6,110 bases of DNA from contig JACCSZ010000080.1 of the NCBI GenBank assembly GCA_013812695.1, positions 1 through 6,110 on the forward strand, read 5' to 3'. Source of the DNA: Gemmatimonadales bacterium (GTDB lineage: Bacteria; Gemmatimonadota; Gemmatimonadetes; Gemmatimonadales; GWC2-71-9). This document shows, one piece after another, positions 5,740 to 6,110 of this stretch (its first letter is position 1; each line of letters starts with the position of its first letter). The notes below the pieces were generated by a model, which saw only the letters and a program-made list of their open reading frames with translations, did no database searches and had not been told where the DNA came from. The position numbers and the translations under genes are program-made.

Positions 5740-6110
5740 TCAATCATCGGCGACGATGCAGAACACCTTGATGGCTCCGCGCGCCGTCGTCAAGGTCTCC
5801 AGCAGCATTTTCCAGTTCTCCAGGCCACGAACGGGGTGAGTGAGCAGGCGCTCGAGCCAGCCGGGATACTGTGCCTCCGCCAGCGCCATGTCCTTGACGC
5901 CCAGCTCGAAGTATTCCCGGTTGGCATTCACCGTTCCCACCATGACTTTGTTGCCCAGCACGAACTCGAGGTTGATCCGGTCCGCCGGCACTTCGATCAT
6001 CTTGTCACCGCCGGTCACGCTGCTGAGCACCAGCACGCCGTTTTTCCCCAGCGCCCGCATGCTGTCGAAGACCACGGCCGAAGACCCGGTGGCCTCGAAG
6101 ATCAGGTCGA
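5740..6110 (-). CDS. Glucose 1-dehydrogenase-like medium-chain alcohol dehydrogenase, 5'-truncated
   Basis: Only the last 122 residues are in the window; the frame is open to the right edge, and the GTG at 6075 is an internal valine codon rather than a start. The visible part begins in the Rossmann nucleotide-binding fold (DLIFEATGSSAVVFDSMRAL, then LGKNGVLVLSSVTGG) and continues into the C-terminal region typical of glucose dehydrogenases: VPADRINLEFVLGNKVMVGT, VNANREYFELGVKDMA, QYPGWLERLLTHPV and GAIKVF. Such enzymes oxidise glucose or related sugars or alcohols with NAD(P)+ and usually bind zinc, but the zinc ligands and cofactor-specifying residues lie in the missing half. The substrate is therefore uncertain. 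The stop TGA (5742-5740) lies 5 bp from the cimA stop, tail to tail. Confidence 0.9.
   Translation of the reverse strand, partial: DLIFEATGSSAVVFDSMRALGKNGVLVLSSVTGGDKMIEVPADRINLEFVLGNKVMVGTVNANREYFELGVKDMALAEAQYPGWLERLLTHPVRGLENWKMLLETLTTARGAIKVFCIVADD

Noticed and set aside
5731..6110. Plus-strand frame starting at the ATGA overlap with the cimA stop and open to the window end
   Set aside because: The ATGA overlap looks like translational coupling, but this frame is the codon-aligned antisense of a clear glucose-dehydrogenase sequence, and its His-rich translation matches nothing I recognise.

Overview
The window is GC-rich, with codon third positions dominated by G and C, and looks like an ordinary chromosomal stretch from a free-living, high-GC bacterium. 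The gene content (a TPR protein with a histidine-rich core, a secreted S9 prolyl oligopeptidase, a pyruvate-dependent citramalate synthase and a glucose-dehydrogenase-type oxidoreductase) would fit Gemmatimonadota or Acidobacteriota. That placement is an impression from family resemblance, not something the sequence proves. No mobile element, CRISPR array, tRNA or rRNA is visible.

Layout from left to right. A 5'-truncated TPR gene runs rightward from the window edge to 1506. Just after it, a possible 34-codon membrane microprotein (1515-1619, +) begins with GTG behind a GAGGTG motif that overlaps the TPR stop codon. The prolyl oligopeptidase gene (3796-1616, -) converges on these; it encodes an exported 726-residue enzyme with a complete Ser-Asp-His triad. 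A 357-bp divergent intergenic region (3797-4153) follows. It holds a good sigma70-type promoter pointing right, a small palindrome inside that promoter, and a leader of roughly 170 nt with a 10-bp terminator-like hairpin. The citramalate synthase gene cimA (4154-5734, +) follows. Five bases beyond its stop is the 3' end of a convergent, 5'-truncated glucose-1-dehydrogenase-like gene (6110-5740, -).

The four main genes do not form an obvious single pathway. CimA opens the threonine-independent route to isoleucine from pyruvate and acetyl-CoA. The peptidase and the TPR protein suggest use of peptides and an envelope-associated function, and the dehydrogenase probably acts in sugar or alcohol oxidation. 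The most interesting part is the cimA leader. Its terminator-like hairpin can be replaced by a competing upstream pairing (4037-4046 with 4098-4108), which suggests transcription attenuation of isoleucine synthesis. I see no clearly new multi-gene system here.
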